Below, piece after piece: positions 34,538 to 48,273 of a DNA stretch of 64,000 bases; position 1 is the stretch's first letter; each line of letters starts with the position of its first letter. Source of the stretch: Wallemia ichthyophaga EXF-994 (taxonomy: Eukaryota > Basidiomycota > Wallemiomycetes > Wallemiales > Wallemiaceae); NCBI RefSeq assembly GCF_000400465.1, contig NW_008806277.1, positions 62,001 through 126,000 of the forward strand, in the 5' to 3' direction. Under the pieces are notes generated by a model. It was not told the origin of the DNA and searched no databases. It saw only the letters and a list, made by a program, of their open reading frames with translations. Position numbers and translations under genes: made by a program.

Positions 34538-35596
34538 TCAGAGCAAGACAGCAATAACTGCAATCACAGCGATAGACCAAGCCGATACGAGTTGGAGAGT
34601 GGCAGCAGCCGAGTCGTCGTCCTGACTCTGGCCCTTGCTTCCTTCATCGCCCTCGTTGCTTGAAGTAGGAGTTGGCTGTTGAGCGGCATTCAAGCTGCTT
34701 TGCGTGCGGCAGTTAGACGAGGAAGGAGTCATCTGGGCCGAGCTAGGCGTAGCCGTATCTCCGATAGTGTAAACAGTCTGCTGGCCCTCCTGTGTAAGAG
34801 TGCCGGTGTATCTCTGGGCGAAACTAGAGAAGCTGTTATCGCCGTCGCCCGCTACGCTGAACATACCAGGAGGGTAAGCAGCGTCAGCGTCACAAGATTG
34901 GAAGACATCCTTCTGTTCGTAGTCGCCGGGCATGATAAACCCGCAACCCATTTCGTCCAGTTTATGTTCGCACATGGTGGCCGCATCCCATGTATCGTTG
35001 CCAGCCGTGCAGACACGCAAGCAGAACTGTTCGTAAGAGATGAACTCCATCCACTCGGCATAGTTCTCATCTGTGCCCGAGACATTCGACGTAACGTTGC
35101 CGCCGATGGGGTTGCCCTCGCCAGTGGCGCCGTGAGGATCGAGCTCACCGCCGTAGTCCGCATCCTGCAGACCGATCTTGGTGAGGTCGCCCCAGCCGAC
35201 TACCTGTACGTAGAAGGGGGTCGTGATGAAGTGCACGCCAGTGAACGTGCCGTCGGGAATCAGACGTGCGTCGTTGCGCGGTTGCGTGCACCACGCTACT
35301 TGCTCCCCTTCTGTGTCACCGATCGTCTTGTTGGCTTCTTTGGGCCCGAATATGCAGAAGTCCTGCGCGTGTCAGACAAGATTTTCACGCTTCAGCCTCA
35401 CTCAACTCACATCAATCGAGTTGACGGAGAGCAGTCGCGCGTTTGAGCCCGCATCGCCAGCTTTCATGGTGGGCGAGGGCGGGTTCGTGCTGCCCATAGT
35501 GCCCGTCGCGAGAACACCGTTCTGGGAGGAGTTGACGTCCTGTGCTGAGACGGCGGTGAGGGAGAGAGCAAGGAGAGCTGCTGAGAGATAGCGCAT
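34538..35596 (-). CDS. MP88-type GPI-anchored mannoprotein
   Basis: Secreted cell-surface glycoprotein of the basidiomycete immunoreactive mannoprotein MP88 / macrophage-activating glycoprotein group. Two exons (35596-35411, 35362-34538; 48-nt intron) give 336 residues. It has a clear signal peptide (MRYLSAALLALSLTAVSA), the conserved Cys-containing core FCIFGPKEANKTIGDTEGE, then AWCTQPRNDARLIPDGTF, GGELDPHGATGEGNPIGG and FCLRVCTAGND. Six or more conserved Cys suggest disulfides. A Ser/Thr/Gln-rich stalk and a C-terminal hydrophobic tail (SAWSIAVIAVIAVLL) predict a GPI anchor. The biochemical function of the family is not known. A 537-bp gene-free region upstream suggests regulated expression. 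Confidence 0.86.
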
Positions 35597-36133
35597 GTTT
35601 ATAATAGAGTAAGAGAGACGAGAATCAAGTCAGTCAGACTCGATTGACATGCTCAGCTGCGGATCAGCACTACCCGCAGCTTAGTGAAAAAAAGGAAGAA
35701 AACTAAACAGAGTACGCTATTGTAGCGGTGTGGGTGGTGATGAGCTGATGCACAATGTCCTCATGGCCAGGTACACGATAAGGCGGACCCAGTCGAGAAG
35801 TGTCGAGAGCTGTCAGAGTGAGTGCCTAGTAGAGAGGGAGTGAGTGGATATTTATGTCAGTGCGACATTGTGTGTGCCAGTGCGTGCCGCTCTATGTCCG
35901 AACGCGTCTGGCTAGTAATCGACACAAGGTCTATTGAAATTGAAGGGTCACAGGCTAGAAACAACTGAGGGGAGAATTGTGGAAGGCTGCTGAGAAATTA
36001 CAAGCCAACGATGCTGGTAATTTACTTGGAAATACACCGAAAAATCTGCGAATGGGCGATTTGAGGGACATTGCCATAGCAGCACCCCAAAAACGCGTAT
36101 GCGAATTGGATTTCGATTCAAAATGCAGCAACC
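35597..36133. promoter_or_regulatory. Divergent promoter of the mannoprotein and xylulokinase-like genes
   Basis: 537 bp without a convincing gene. It contains GT-rich runs (35820-35890) and an AAAAAAAGGAAGAAAA-like purine tract near 35684-35700, which could exclude nucleosomes. Just before the downstream start, ATGCAGCAACCA at 36123-36134 would encode MQQP in another frame, reminiscent of xylulokinase N-termini. Confidence 0.3.
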
Positions 36134-37474
36134 ATGATATTGGTCGTGAGTAAATTGGATTTGGTTGTAATTGGCAGCGAGGGACACAGGATACTCAGGG
36201 CTAAGAGGCATCGCACCGCTGGAGAGCTGTTCGCTGCGTTGGACGAGATACTGTGTACGGCCGACGTGGATTTGTTGTCTGTGGATGGCTACCAGGGCAA
36301 TCAGCTAGACGCCACGCTGTATTTCCCGTCCACGCCACTCCAGCACCACTCGCAGCTCCACAATGCAACATACCTCCGCCAGCGCTACAACAGCCACATT
36401 CGCATACAGCCCAACCTCGACAGGACAGCAGCCCACTTTACCGCTATATCCCCACCTACTAACTCCATACTCGTCGGGCTCGGCCACCACAACCACATCA
36501 TTTTCCAGATACCAAGACATACTACAGCGCGTCTGCCAAAATACACACACGTGCTCCCGCACCCTCTCAACCCCTCCCTCGCCCTGGCATACATTCAGAT
36601 ACGCGACCAGGGTCTCGCACGCTCCTCAATACGCGACGCATACAGCAACGGCAACTGGTCCACCTTCAACAGCCTCGTCAATATAGTCAACATTGGTGGA
36701 TCCGTCGGGCTGGATAACAAGCTGTTCAGTTTCTACTACCCCACGCCTCAAGCGACGCTATCGGGGAGGCTGCAGGGATACTATCGCTATGAGTTGGGCA
36801 CACCGACCAACGAATTTGCAGACCTCCGCGCTAACTCGCGCTGCATCGTCGAATCTCAATTCCTCACTATCAAGCGCTATATCGAGGCATTCGAGCGGAG
36901 CGGTGTGATTGGCCAGGGATGTGCGGTGTATTTGACGGGAGAGCCCACCCAGTCAGGCTCGCTGTGCTCAGCGATAGCCAACATACTCGCCAAGAAGATA
37001 TACCTCCCGCATTCGACCATGTGCGAAAAGAGCACGCAGCACACACTCACCCCGTTGCTTGGCATGGGGCTATATAGCTGGTATAATGTCTTTCAACCAT
37101 CCACAGCCCTCGAGGAGACAGTGAGGTTTAGGAGGAAATCGTATAACCACTCCATCCCCTCACCTACCTCCACTCCCCCACTTACACCCCTCCTCACGCC
37201 TCAGATTGGATATCTCAGCAACCGAAGAGAGAGCGAAAAGAGTAATCTGACGCCGGTCGCCGAGCAGTTTGAACTGCCTACTATCACACCCACCACTATA
37301 TCATTCGAACAGAGGTACCAATTCAGCAGCCTCACTCAGCTCGAATTTGACAACGATCCTTATATCAAACCAGACAGCGATCTTGGATTGATCTATGCTG
37401 CACTTTTATGCGAGCATGAGCGGCTGGAGGCCATCTCTGTGGGAAGCTATGCGAGGAATAGCTGGAATGTGTAG
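36134..37474 (+). CDS. Degenerate xylulokinase-like (FGGY family) protein
   Basis: Single exon, 446 residues, shorter than the ~520-600 of fungal xylulokinases. The C-terminal half aligns from memory with the family: SILVGLGHHNHIIFQIP at the place of the GTSDT loop, HVLPHPLNPSLALAYIQ, then GLARSSIRDAYSNGNWSTFN, KLFSFYYPTPQATLSGRL, YYRYELGTPTNEFADL, and RCIVESQFLTIKRYIEAF. The N-terminal sugar-binding domain is largely missing: the GQQHGS-like loop is replaced by SVDGYQGNQLD, and the catalytic Asp segment (DGSGMN-like) is not found. The ATP loop residues are also changed. A Ser/Pro/Thr-rich insert lies near residue 340. I infer loss of D-xylulose phosphorylation and possibly a regulatory or decaying gene. 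The uninterrupted frame argues for some constraint. Confidence 0.72.
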   Translation: MILVVSKLDLVVIGSEGHRILRAKRHRTAGELFAALDEILCTADVDLLSVDGYQGNQLDATLYFPSTPLQHHSQLHNATYLRQRYNSHIRIQPNLDRTAAHFTAISPPTNSILVGLGHHNHIIFQIPRHTTARLPKYTHVLPHPLNPSLALAYIQIRDQGLARSSIRDAYSNGNWSTFNSLVNIVNIGGSVGLDNKLFSFYYPTPQATLSGRLQGYYRYELGTPTNEFADLRANSRCIVESQFLTIKRYIEAFERSGVIGQGCAVYLTGEPTQSGSLCSAIANILAKKIYLPHSTMCEKSTQHTLTPLLGMGLYSWYNVFQPSTALEETVRFRRKSYNHSIPSPTSTPPLTPLLTPQIGYLSNRRESEKSNLTPVAEQFELPTITPTTISFEQRYQFSSLTQLEFDNDPYIKPDSDLGLIYAALLCEHERLEAISVGSYARNSWNV

Positions 37475-37583
37475 TAGGGGCTTCTGGGTGTCTTGGCATG
37501 TCTCACTTTGTTAATAGCTACAATATTATTTTATTCGTCATTAACTTGATCATGCATTCATTAAACATTTGCAGGCATAGCCC

Positions 37584-38046
37584 TCATTGTGTAGTCACCA
37601 CGGAATCCTTCTCAACAAACTCCACAGGCGACTCGCCCTCAAGTGTGCTAACCAGGTTTTGTGGAATGTGGCCAGTGAATGTCTTCATAATCCCATTGCT
37701 GGTGTAAGGGTGTGTCACTTTGCCGCCTAGAGTATATTAAAAATGACGTCATCAGACATGCACTACACACCAGTAGACTCAACCTGGCTGGCGTACTTGT
37801 GGATCTCGTCGTCGGTGGCTGTCTCCTTGAACATGACGATGTATCTGTCGTGTGATTCTGGGTTGTGTGAGTGAGTATGTGGCGTGGCGTATGCGGCCAG
37901 CACCCACCTGCGTTCATTCTGCTTATCTGCTCAGTCGATGGGATTACGATGTTGCGTGTCTGTGTGCTGTGTGTGTATGTGTACAATCCTCCCAGCGTCA
38001 AAGTAATTGTTACGAAAGCAACAGCTATTTTAGTCGAGAGGCGCAT
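37584..38046 (-). CDS. Peptidase inhibitor I9-domain protein with N-terminal hydrophobic segment
   Basis: Three exons (38046-37908, 37857-37771, 37726-37584; introns 50 and 44 nt) encode 122 residues. The C-terminal ~75 residues are a free-standing I9 domain, the fold of subtilisin propeptides and of yeast proteinase B inhibitor Pbi2: RYIVMFKETATDDEIHKYA, TGGKVTHPYTSNGIMKTFTG, then LVSTLEGESPVEFVEKD followed by SVVTTQ at the end. The N-terminus (KIAVAFVTITLTLGGLYTY) is a signal peptide or membrane anchor, which typical Pbi2 lacks. It probably inhibits or chaperones a subtilisin-like protease of the secretory pathway or vacuole. No protease gene lies next to it. Confidence 0.87.
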
Positions 38047-38149
38047 GACTGCTATTGATAACGAAAGGTACGCGTGAAATGAAATTACTTATTTCGAATG
38101 TATAGTGTATCGTGTATCGTGTATCGGGAATAATACACAGTAAACACTC

Positions 38150-39979
<1,830 letters not shown>

Positions 39980-40033
39980 TTATCATTATAGCCATACAAA
40001 TCTATGTATAAAGCGCTAAAGCTACTTGTACAT

Positions 40034-42362
40034 CTACTGCCGAATCTTATCCATCCATTTCATAAATATGTTCTTTTTGCCTGCTTTAGCTGTGCCTGTC
40101 CGTGATGATGGTCTTGCTGCTGCCGTCATAGGCGAGCTGCCAATGTCGTTATCGAGTGCGTTTGCGTTTGTATTTGCATTTGCATTTGCATTCGCGTTCG
40201 TGTTTACGTTTACGTTCGGCGACGGTATCCTCTTCCCCCGTCCACTCTTCTCCCGCTCATACTTTTCCCGCTCGAGCTGCTCTCTCTCTCTACGCACACT
40301 AGCTGCATTCAGCCTCGCGCCAGCGGGCGCAGGCGGCGGCGATATTTGTCCGTTACGCGGGTTCGCGTTGGCTGTGCCGTGACTGACGCTCCTCTCTTTC
40401 ATGAACGTCTCTGACATTCCGCTGGCGAATTGGCCGCTGCTGTGTGGCGGTGTAGGCTTGGTGTCTGCTACACTCTCTGCTGCACTCAGAGACCGCCTCC
40501 TGCTTCGTTTTTCCTCTTGTTTCTGCTTCTGCTGTCTCCCGCCGTTGGGTATCTCGGGTGGTATATCGTGCTCTCCCTTACTTCCACTCGCGTTTCCACT
40601 CCCACTCATGCTTTTCAGCCTCACTTTCCCAAACCAGCTGCTGTCTTTGTCGTATGTGCTCGCAGCATGGCTGGTAGATGGCCTCGCTGTAGATTTGTCC
40701 TTCTTGGCAAAAAGCGATCCTGAGGATATGGGTCGAGATGCTGAGCCTGCGTTGGAATTGTTACTCTTGCTTTTGATGGCGCTACTGTTTCCATTGCCAC
40801 TACCACTCCCCATCCCCACACTGCTTACCCTGTCTGCCCCCAGTCCAAAAGGTATATTGAGTGACTTGCGAGAGCTTTGAGATCCAGTGCGTTTCAGATC
40901 ACCACTTTTATTCTTATCTTTGTCCTTTTCTTTGTCTTTGTCATCCTTACTCTCCTTCTTTTCCTCACTCGCAGTCATAACCTGGTTGAGCTTCGACGTG
41001 CTGTTCACTTTAGAAGCACTGGTGAGTGGGGTGAGGGTGGGTGATGGTGGTGCACTAAAAGACCCTTTCTTCTTCAAGTACGACGCCTTGTTTGACTTGT
41101 CCTTGTCCTCCTCTTCCTCCACCAGCGGCACCTGAGGCGAAGGCTTCTCCGCGAGACCAACACTCCCTCTATCAAGATGGACAGTCTCGTAGAAGAAGAC
41201 ATACCCCTCTCCCGCCGGATCGTTTCCGAAGAATTTACTCAGTTCGTGCTCGTCGACAATCGACACCTTATCGTCGTCGAACAGCACCCATCTGTCATAC
41301 GACTTGATGATAGATACGTAATGGCCGTGGTGTGGGCCGCTGTAGGTGCATTAATGATGATTTTGGTAAGCTCGAGTGCAAATATTTACACACCTGCCGA
41401 TATGGATGATGACTGCAAAGAGACTATACATCCTGTCACTGTTTTCAGCACCCTGGCATGTGCTGCTGAGATTGGCAGGCTCGAGAAGGAACGGGAACGC
41501 AACGCGGTACGACAGTTTGATGTAGCGGTTCTGCTCTTCCTGATATTTGAATCGCTTGAGGTGGAGAGCGAGGATGTTTGGGAGCTTCTTGATACGCATC
41601 CTGAATATAGTACAAGGTGTAAGAGGATGGTTTAAACACTCTAATTAAACACTCTTACCATTTTTCAGCTTCCTGCAATCCTCCACAACCATCGCAGAAG
41701 AATTTGTTCTTCTGGCAGAGCATCTCGCGCGTGCTGAAGTTGCTCAGACACTCTGTGACATTGGAGTCTTCCTCGACGTTGATGCTGAGATCGAGAAACG
41801 ACTCATCGCGGTGGGTAATGTTCTCGCAGGTCATGCATTTCGTTTCATTTGTGAGCGTTCCTTCGAAGAGAGAATGTACGAGCGTGTGGGGGGATTTGGT
41901 GAGGCGCGTAAGATCCTCAGCGACTCTATTGAGAAGATAGTTGAGGAACTCATGCGCATCCTGGTGCGTCGTCGATCTGAACAGCTCATTTTCAATTCGA
42001 AGCCTATCGACAAATGATTTGGTGTGAGATACGCCAGTACGCCTAGGCTGCCTGGATATTTCATGGAAAAGATTACGGAGCACTGTGTACATGCTCCTGT
42101 CTACATCCGACGGCAGCCCCAAAATCAATTCTCTTAACGGGCGACAGAAGTAGAGAGATTGGAGAACTGAATTGCAGTAGCACGTATTGCCCAGATTATC
42201 CATCCCGTAGAATCTCTCGAGGTTTCTGTCTGCAACCTGCTCTGCACTCAGTCGCCGCTCTGTTTTCGGGTCCTTTACCAGCGCTGCATCGAGCTCCCTG
42301 CTGCTGATCCCGCTTTGAAGATCCTTGCTGGCTATTCCAAGCCTCTTGAACAACGAGGTCAT
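40034..42362 (-). CDS. Ubiquitin-specific protease of the USP12/46 (CreB, Ubp9/13) type
   Basis: Cysteine deubiquitinase. Three exons (42362-41659, 41600-41394, 41339-40034; introns 58 and 54 nt) give about 738 residues. The Cys box is [19 protein letters not shown] with Cys61 as nucleophile. [12 protein letters not shown] follows, with zinc-ribbon pairs CMTC and [19 protein letters not shown], and the His box [13 protein letters not shown], whose Ser-Gly is built across the second intron. The domain ends [16 protein letters not shown] and GYVFFYE. In relatives the enzyme works with WD40 activators (WDR48/WDR20) and in Aspergillus affects carbon repression. About 360 residues of Ser/Lys-rich tail follow, including an Asn-Ala repeat, probably disordered. 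Confidence 0.92.
40155..40216 (-). repeat. Degenerate hexanucleotide repeat encoding Asn-Ala/Thr
   Basis: Tandem copies of TTTGCA and related TTTGCG/TTCGCG/TTTACG units, on the minus strand coding alternating Asn-Ala and Asn-Thr near the C-terminus of the deubiquitinase. In frame, so length variation would only change the disordered tail. Confidence 0.75.
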
Positions 42363-42419
42363 CCTGTGCGTCGTTTGCCGTGGCTGCTGTGATCTGAGAG
42401 AGATGAATTAAATAAACAA

Positions 42420-44753
42420 TTAAAATTCATCAGAATCATTTACATCGACATATTTATCTGCCAGCTCATCGTCATCGCTGCTCACGTCTATCATCAGATT
42501 CTTTCGTGGCCGCTGTGTTGGCTTTGTGTTTGAGTTTGTGTTTCTATCAAGCAGCCCAACCGCGACGCGTGGCTGATATATGTGATCTATCTTGCGTCTG
42601 AATTTCTTATAGTTCGGCATATCTCTATCACCTCGAATTTCCTTCTTTTCCTTCTTTTCCCCAGGCTCGTCACGCCTCCGCAGCGGAATGAGTTTCATCG
42701 GAATAATGCAATCGCCGAGAGCGCGCTGAAATCCACTCCCATCCAGCTGCAGATCATCATCAAAGTCATCTCCTTCCCTACCCTTCTTTCCAGCCTCTTT
42801 TCCAACCACTTTTTCAACTCCACCGGACTTGCTCCCAGGCACACTCTCAGGCACCCGCGAAGCCTGTCTCTGCGCAGCCGCTAATACCTCCTGCTCAGCT
42901 ATGCGCGCATGTTGTGCAGCTACCTTCGCATTCCGCTCTTCCAATAGCGTTTTCTTTCTCCTCATCATATGCTCATTGAGAAAATCGTGTTTTTGGGGCG
43001 CTGCCATCTGCTCCTCTACTCTCTCACGCGCCGTCTTGCGTTTCTGAATTATTTGCGGTGTCGGGGGTGGTATGTGCGATTGCAGCTGCGACAGCAATTG
43101 CGTCGGTGCGGGGGAAGACACATGTGGTGCCGTTGGCTGAGGTGCTGGGAAAGGCTCTTCATCGGAGTCGTCGATGTTTATTGTCTGCATTCGACGCGTG
43201 TTTGCTCGTCTGCGCAGGGTGCTTTGTTGTTGATGGGGCTGATAGGGTTGCTGGGGTTGCTTTGTTGGAGATGATTCCTCTGCTTTCTCTTCTGGCTGCT
43301 GCAATTGCGATGTCTCTTCGTGTTGTTTCTGTTGTTGTTGCTGTTGCGCGTTCGCACTTGTATGCACATCATCATCATCAGAATCATCAATGTTACGGGC
43401 CAATGCGCGTCTCGCGCCTGCTCGTTTACCAAGTTGTAATGTTGTATTTTTCCCTGGCTGCTGCGGTTGTCGCAATTGCACTGTTTCTGCTTTCTCCTGA
43501 GCAGGTGGTGCAGCTGACGTGCTATTTTCACCATCATCGTCTAGGTCATTAGAATGCACTCTCGCAGCACCGCTTCTCTTAATCAACTTTCTCTGTGGTG
43601 CTTTCGGTGCCTCAGCTTCCTCTATCCCATCCAGTGCTTTGCGCTTCCTGCTTTGGGAGGGCTCTTGAGAAGGTGCTCTAGAAGAAGAGGATGGTTGTGA
43701 TTCATGCCGAGGTGCATCTACTCTCTCTTCACATGGCACAGCCTCTAAACAATCCACATCAATCTCCATAATAGCTCTATTCACCGAGGAGCATTCCATA
43801 TGCTGAATACCAACTTGTTGAGCAGCTTGCGATATCGCATTCGACCATGCTACACCCTCGCCCAACAACCTGTCGCTTACATCTGTTGGGAGAATAATCT
43901 GGGTGTTTTTCGTACATGTGCGCTCAATTGCTGATGCGACATTGTCCGCTTTGATGGATGTGTTGATTGGTTTAACACTTGCACCGCAATGCGTTAGTAT
44001 GTCGATATAAGCAGATGATAGGAGATCAACAATCACGTAGAAGGTGTGTCCGCTAAATAACCTCAATCTACTCTCAGAAATGAGCCAGAAAGCATCAGAT
44101 TGAATTTTTTCATTGGAAACTGCTGATGGCAGATGATCTGAAGTGACAGTGGGGAGTATAGAATCGATATTGTCTGACAATATAGACTGGTAGACGCTTT
44201 CAAGGTAGCCTCTGTTGACGATAGGTTTGAGGGAGGTTAGAGCAGCGAGTACTTTAGTATTGAGAGATCTTTCTGGATGGACTAGGTAGTCATAGGAGGA
44301 CTTCCAATGACCCCTACCGAATTTTAAACCCTTTTCCGCGTAACAGAGTGTCTCAGAGTTGAATGAAGATTTTGAAGTGAATAGGGAGGAGACATTGAAA
44401 TGAATTGGGCGCCAAATCACAGTCATAGCGATAGCTTGATTGGCAAGGTATATAATGTCACCGTGTTCAATCTCAGTTGAACTGTTTTCGAGCATCGTCG
44501 GTGGGCTGTCTGGTTTGACTACTTTAGCTTTCTTGTTTGCGTGTATTGTGAGAGGATATTTTGCTTGTATATCATCCCTCTTTGTCACGTCAACATCACC
44601 GGCTATCACGTCACAGTGATTAGCCCTACTAATCAACTTATGGTTGAATTTGATTTCTGAGGATTTCCTTCCGATCGAAGTTGTCTTTGAGGGTTTCAAG
44701 AAAAAGAAGCTGTGAGTGTTTTCGTTGGTGTTGTAGCAGTCTAGTGTGTACAT
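42420..44753 (-). CDS. NBS1: NBS1/Xrs2-like MRN complex subunit
   Basis: Single exon, 777 residues. The N-terminus is an FHA domain: TSIGRKSSEIKF with Gly28-Arg29 and ISRANHCDV with Ser42, Arg43 and His46, the phosphothreonine-binding residues. A probable BRCT tandem follows (GHTFYVIVDLLSSAYIDIL, then HCGASVKPIN). The middle is Gln/Ser-rich and disordered, with repeated acidic patches such as INIDDSDEE. Near residue 710 the motif PNYKKFRRK corresponds to the conserved Mre11-binding KNFKKFKK-type sequence. The C-terminal end is acidic (VSSDDDELADKYVDVND), as in the ATM/Tel1-binding tail. The family recruits Mre11-Rad50 to double-strand breaks and activates Tel1. Overall divergence is high, which is usual for NBS1. 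Confidence 0.82.
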   Translation of the reverse strand: MYTLDCYNTNENTHSFFFLKPSKTTSIGRKSSEIKFNHKLISRANHCDVIAGDVDVTKRDDIQAKYPLTIHANKKAKVVKPDSPPTMLENSSTEIEHGDIIYLANQAIAMTVIWRPIHFNVSSLFTSKSSFNSETLCYAEKGLKFGRGHWKSSYDYLVHPERSLNTKVLAALTSLKPIVNRGYLESVYQSILSDNIDSILPTVTSDHLPSAVSNEKIQSDAFWLISESRLRLFSGHTFYVIVDLLSSAYIDILTHCGASVKPINTSIKADNVASAIERTCTKNTQIILPTDVSDRLLGEGVAWSNAISQAAQQVGIQHMECSSVNRAIMEIDVDCLEAVPCEERVDAPRHESQPSSSSRAPSQEPSQSRKRKALDGIEEAEAPKAPQRKLIKRSGAARVHSNDLDDDGENSTSAAPPAQEKAETVQLRQPQQPGKNTTLQLGKRAGARRALARNIDDSDDDDVHTSANAQQQQQQKQHEETSQLQQPEEKAEESSPTKQPQQPYQPHQQQSTLRRRANTRRMQTINIDDSDEEPFPAPQPTAPHVSSPAPTQLLSQLQSHIPPPTPQIIQKRKTARERVEEQMAAPQKHDFLNEHMMRRKKTLLEERNAKVAAQHARIAEQEVLAAAQRQASRVPESVPGSKSGGVEKVVGKEAGKKGREGDDFDDDLQLDGSGFQRALGDCIIPMKLIPLRRRDEPGEKKEKKEIRGDRDMPNYKKFRRKIDHIYQPRVAVGLLDRNTNSNTKPTQRPRKNLMIDVSSDDDELADKYVDVNDSDEF

Positions 44754-44926
44754 TGAAGTGGAGTGGTAAGGAGGATAGTGCTTTGAATTGTAATGCTTGA
44801 AAGCTAATTGAATTGCTTGAATTTACTATTTCAGTTGAATTGAATTAAAGTCAAGTAATTTAGAAGCCCCTTGTTCTTGAACGGTGGTGACGTAGTAAAA
44901 TCAATTTAGTCAAATAAGAAGCTTGA

Positions 44927-47279
<2,353 letters not shown>

Positions 47280-47360
47280 GATTTCAACGATCTATGTAAA
47301 GAAAGATATATAGGTATACAGATATGCATAATGACGATAACGATGATAATGATGACGCTC

Positions 47361-48209
47361 TCACACACCACTCTTGCCCGGCCTCGCTACCAAAGCTGCA
47401 GAAGCCTGATTGGTGGGAAAGATGAGGGAGCTGGCAGTTTGGACGTGCGGAGGACGGCTAGTGACCCAGATGATATCTTCTGCTACATCGTGTGGCGTGA
47501 GAGGGTCTAGATCCTTATAGACATTGCTAGCCTTATCAGTATCTCCGCGGAAACGCACCTCGCTGAATTCCGTCTCGACCAAACCAGGCTGAATTTCCGA
47601 GACGCGGATGGGAGTGCTGATGAGTTCTTTCATGAGAGAGTTAGTGAAAGCTCTAGCAGCGTGCTTAGTGCTGCAGTAGATGCTGCCGTTAGGATAAGGT
47701 TCGATGCCGGCGATAGAGCCGATAGTGACGACATGACCGTTGTTACGCTGTTTGAAGTGGTTGACGAGTATTTGGGTGAGTTTGATAAGACCGGTGACGT
47801 TGGTGGAGTACATCAGGGCTACGTCGTCGTCGGCGATATCTCCCACAGCTTCGATGCCCTTGACTAGACCGGCGTTGTTGATGAGAATGTCGATGTGGGG
47901 GAAAGTGGATCGCTGGAGAATAGTGGAGATGTCTTCGTTGCTGGTCATATCTAAAGAAATTGCTTGGTGTGCGCCGTGGGGATTGAGTTGGCGTGCTTGA
48001 GCGACGATATCTTGCAGCCTGTCTAATCTACGAGCAGCGAGGAGGACATTTGCACCGCATTGGGCGTATAATAGGGCAGTGGACTTGCCGATGCCGCTGG
48101 AGGCACCAGTGACGAGGACATTCTTCCCTTCTGCGGGGGAAGTTAGTGGGGAATCAGTGAGAATAAGTATAAACATACGTAATCTATGAGTTGATAGAAT
48201 TTGGGACAT
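47361..48209 (-). CDS. Short-chain dehydrogenase/reductase, NADP-dependent 3-hydroxyacid (YdfG/YMR226C) type
   Basis: Two exons (48209-48179, 48130-47361) give about 266 residues. The 48-nt intron has GTATGT donor, ACTAAC branch and GCAG acceptor. It lies in an otherwise open frame, so reading through would add 16 spurious residues. Motifs: cofactor loop VLVTGASSGIGKST, the Arg pair AARRLDRL favouring NADP, NNAG, and catalytic Ser-Tyr-Lys in GSIAGIEPYPNGSIYCSTKHA. PGLVETEFSEVRFRGDTDKA and ADDVAE-type PHDVAEDIIW match the serine/3-hydroxyacid dehydrogenase subgroup, which oxidises L-allo-threonine and related compounds. Divergent from U1-70K with 64 bp between starts. Confidence 0.92.
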   Translation of the reverse strand: MSQILSTHRLRMFILILTDSPLTSPAEGKNVLVTGASSGIGKSTALLYAQCGANVLLAARRLDRLQDIVAQARQLNPHGAHQAISLDMTSNEDISTILQRSTFPHIDILINNAGLVKGIEAVGDIADDDVALMYSTNVTGLIKLTQILVNHFKQRNNGHVVTIGSIAGIEPYPNGSIYCSTKHAARAFTNSLMKELISTPIRVSEIQPGLVETEFSEVRFRGDTDKASNVYKDLDPLTPHDVAEDIIWVTSRPPHVQTASSLIFPTNQASAALVARPGKSGV

Positions 48210-48273
48210 TTTAATTGACTATAGATGATGGACGTTCGGGTTCAAGAGGGTTTCTCTGTTCGCTACAGCCATT

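Noticed and set aside
36123-36134. Alternative xylulokinase start MQQP
   Set aside because: In another frame and followed at once by a stop; using it requires an unseen frameshift. Kept only as a historical hint.
43058-43552. 164-codon plus-strand open frame inside NBS1
   Set aside because: Antisense to the Gln-rich region of NBS1; its hydrophobic composition is a by-product of reading CAG/CAA-rich sequence on the other strand. No start context or motif.
48130-48209. Reading the SDR gene through as a single exon
   Set aside because: It would insert 16 residues unlike the family before VLVTGASSGIG, while the region has a perfect GTATGT donor, ACTAAC branch and CAG acceptor.
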